Positions 63,940 through 64,000 of a stretch of 64,000 nt of DNA are shown piece by piece. The translations under genes and the position numbers were made by a program. Position 1 is the stretch's first letter. Each line of letters begins with the position of its first letter. The DNA is from Datnioides undecimradiatus (lineage: Eukaryota; Chordata; Actinopteri; Lobotiformes; Datnioididae). The notes under the pieces were generated by a model, which saw only the letters and a program-made list of their open reading frames with translations, was not told where the DNA came from and did no database searches. The stretch covers positions 4,565,979 to 4,629,978 of the forward strand of contig WARS01000031.1 of assembly GCA_008933995.1 (NCBI GenBank). The letters run 5' to 3'.

Positions 63940-64000
63940 TACACTTGATATTTAAATAGTTCTTTTGTCAAGCTCCTAATGTGATATTCCCAGAAGCCTG

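Larger units (their letters stand above)
54586..64000. other. Region upstream of irag1: introns or intergenic, repeats
   Basis: No clear coding exon. It holds possible leader exons at 57960, 58514 and a 29-bp splice-flanked segment at 60392-60420 (minus strand), microsatellites near 60.5-60.7 kb, interspersed repeats at 61.8 and 63.6 kb, a tandem duplication at 62364 and a long hairpin at 63906. The next conserved neighbour in human, CTR9, was not seen. Confidence 0.5.

Overview
The window looks like nuclear DNA of a ray-finned fish, probably a percomorph. It is AT-rich and intron-rich, with GT-AG splicing, a decayed LINE, teleost-type interspersed repeats and many CA/GT microsatellites. I found no bacterial, viral, CRISPR or rRNA/tRNA features. 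All gene calls come from translating candidate exons, checking splice sites and reading phase, and comparing by memory with known vertebrate families; no database was searched.

Layout, left to right. At 1-1662 (- strand) lies a 5'-truncated, broken L2/CR1-like LINE. At 4047-15621 (-) are the first two coding exons of sbf2 (MTMR13), with an 11.4 kb first intron; the rest of the gene runs off the left edge. At 19.1-21.6 kb (+) is a complete adrenomedullin gene (adm) with TATA box, 5' UTR exon, three coding exons and an AU-rich 3' UTR. At 25201-26335 (+) four phase-compatible exons encode the C-terminal part of a basic, helix-rich protein I do not recognise. At 28.0-35.9 kb (+) is a complete ampd3 (AMP deaminase 3, 14 coding exons, 757 aa) plus an alternative in-frame N-terminal exon. 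At 36760-38604 (-) is a complete lyve1-like Link-domain receptor gene (6 exons, 278 aa). At 40616-54585 (-) is irag1 (mrvi1), about 20 coding exons and 804 aa from its best ATG; possible leader exons lie at 57.9-60.4 kb. From 54.6 to 64 kb there are otherwise only repeats and noncoding sequence.

The order sbf2-adm-ampd3-lyve1-irag1 matches the human 11p15.4 neighbourhood, except that RNF141, which lies between AMPD3 and LYVE1 in human, is not visible here. The genes are neighbours by ancestry and do not form one pathway, although adm (vasodilator peptide), irag1 (cGMP-kinase/IP3-receptor signalling in smooth muscle) and lyve1 (lymphatic endothelium) all have vascular roles.

I did not find a clearly new biological system. 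The observations most worth following are the unrecognised gene between adm and ampd3, a 234-bp MITE with perfect 19-bp terminal inverted repeats, a small ORF with a myristoylation-type start in sbf2 intron 1, paired loss of the accessory cysteines in lyve1, and dinucleotide repeats placed right beside irag1 splice sites.
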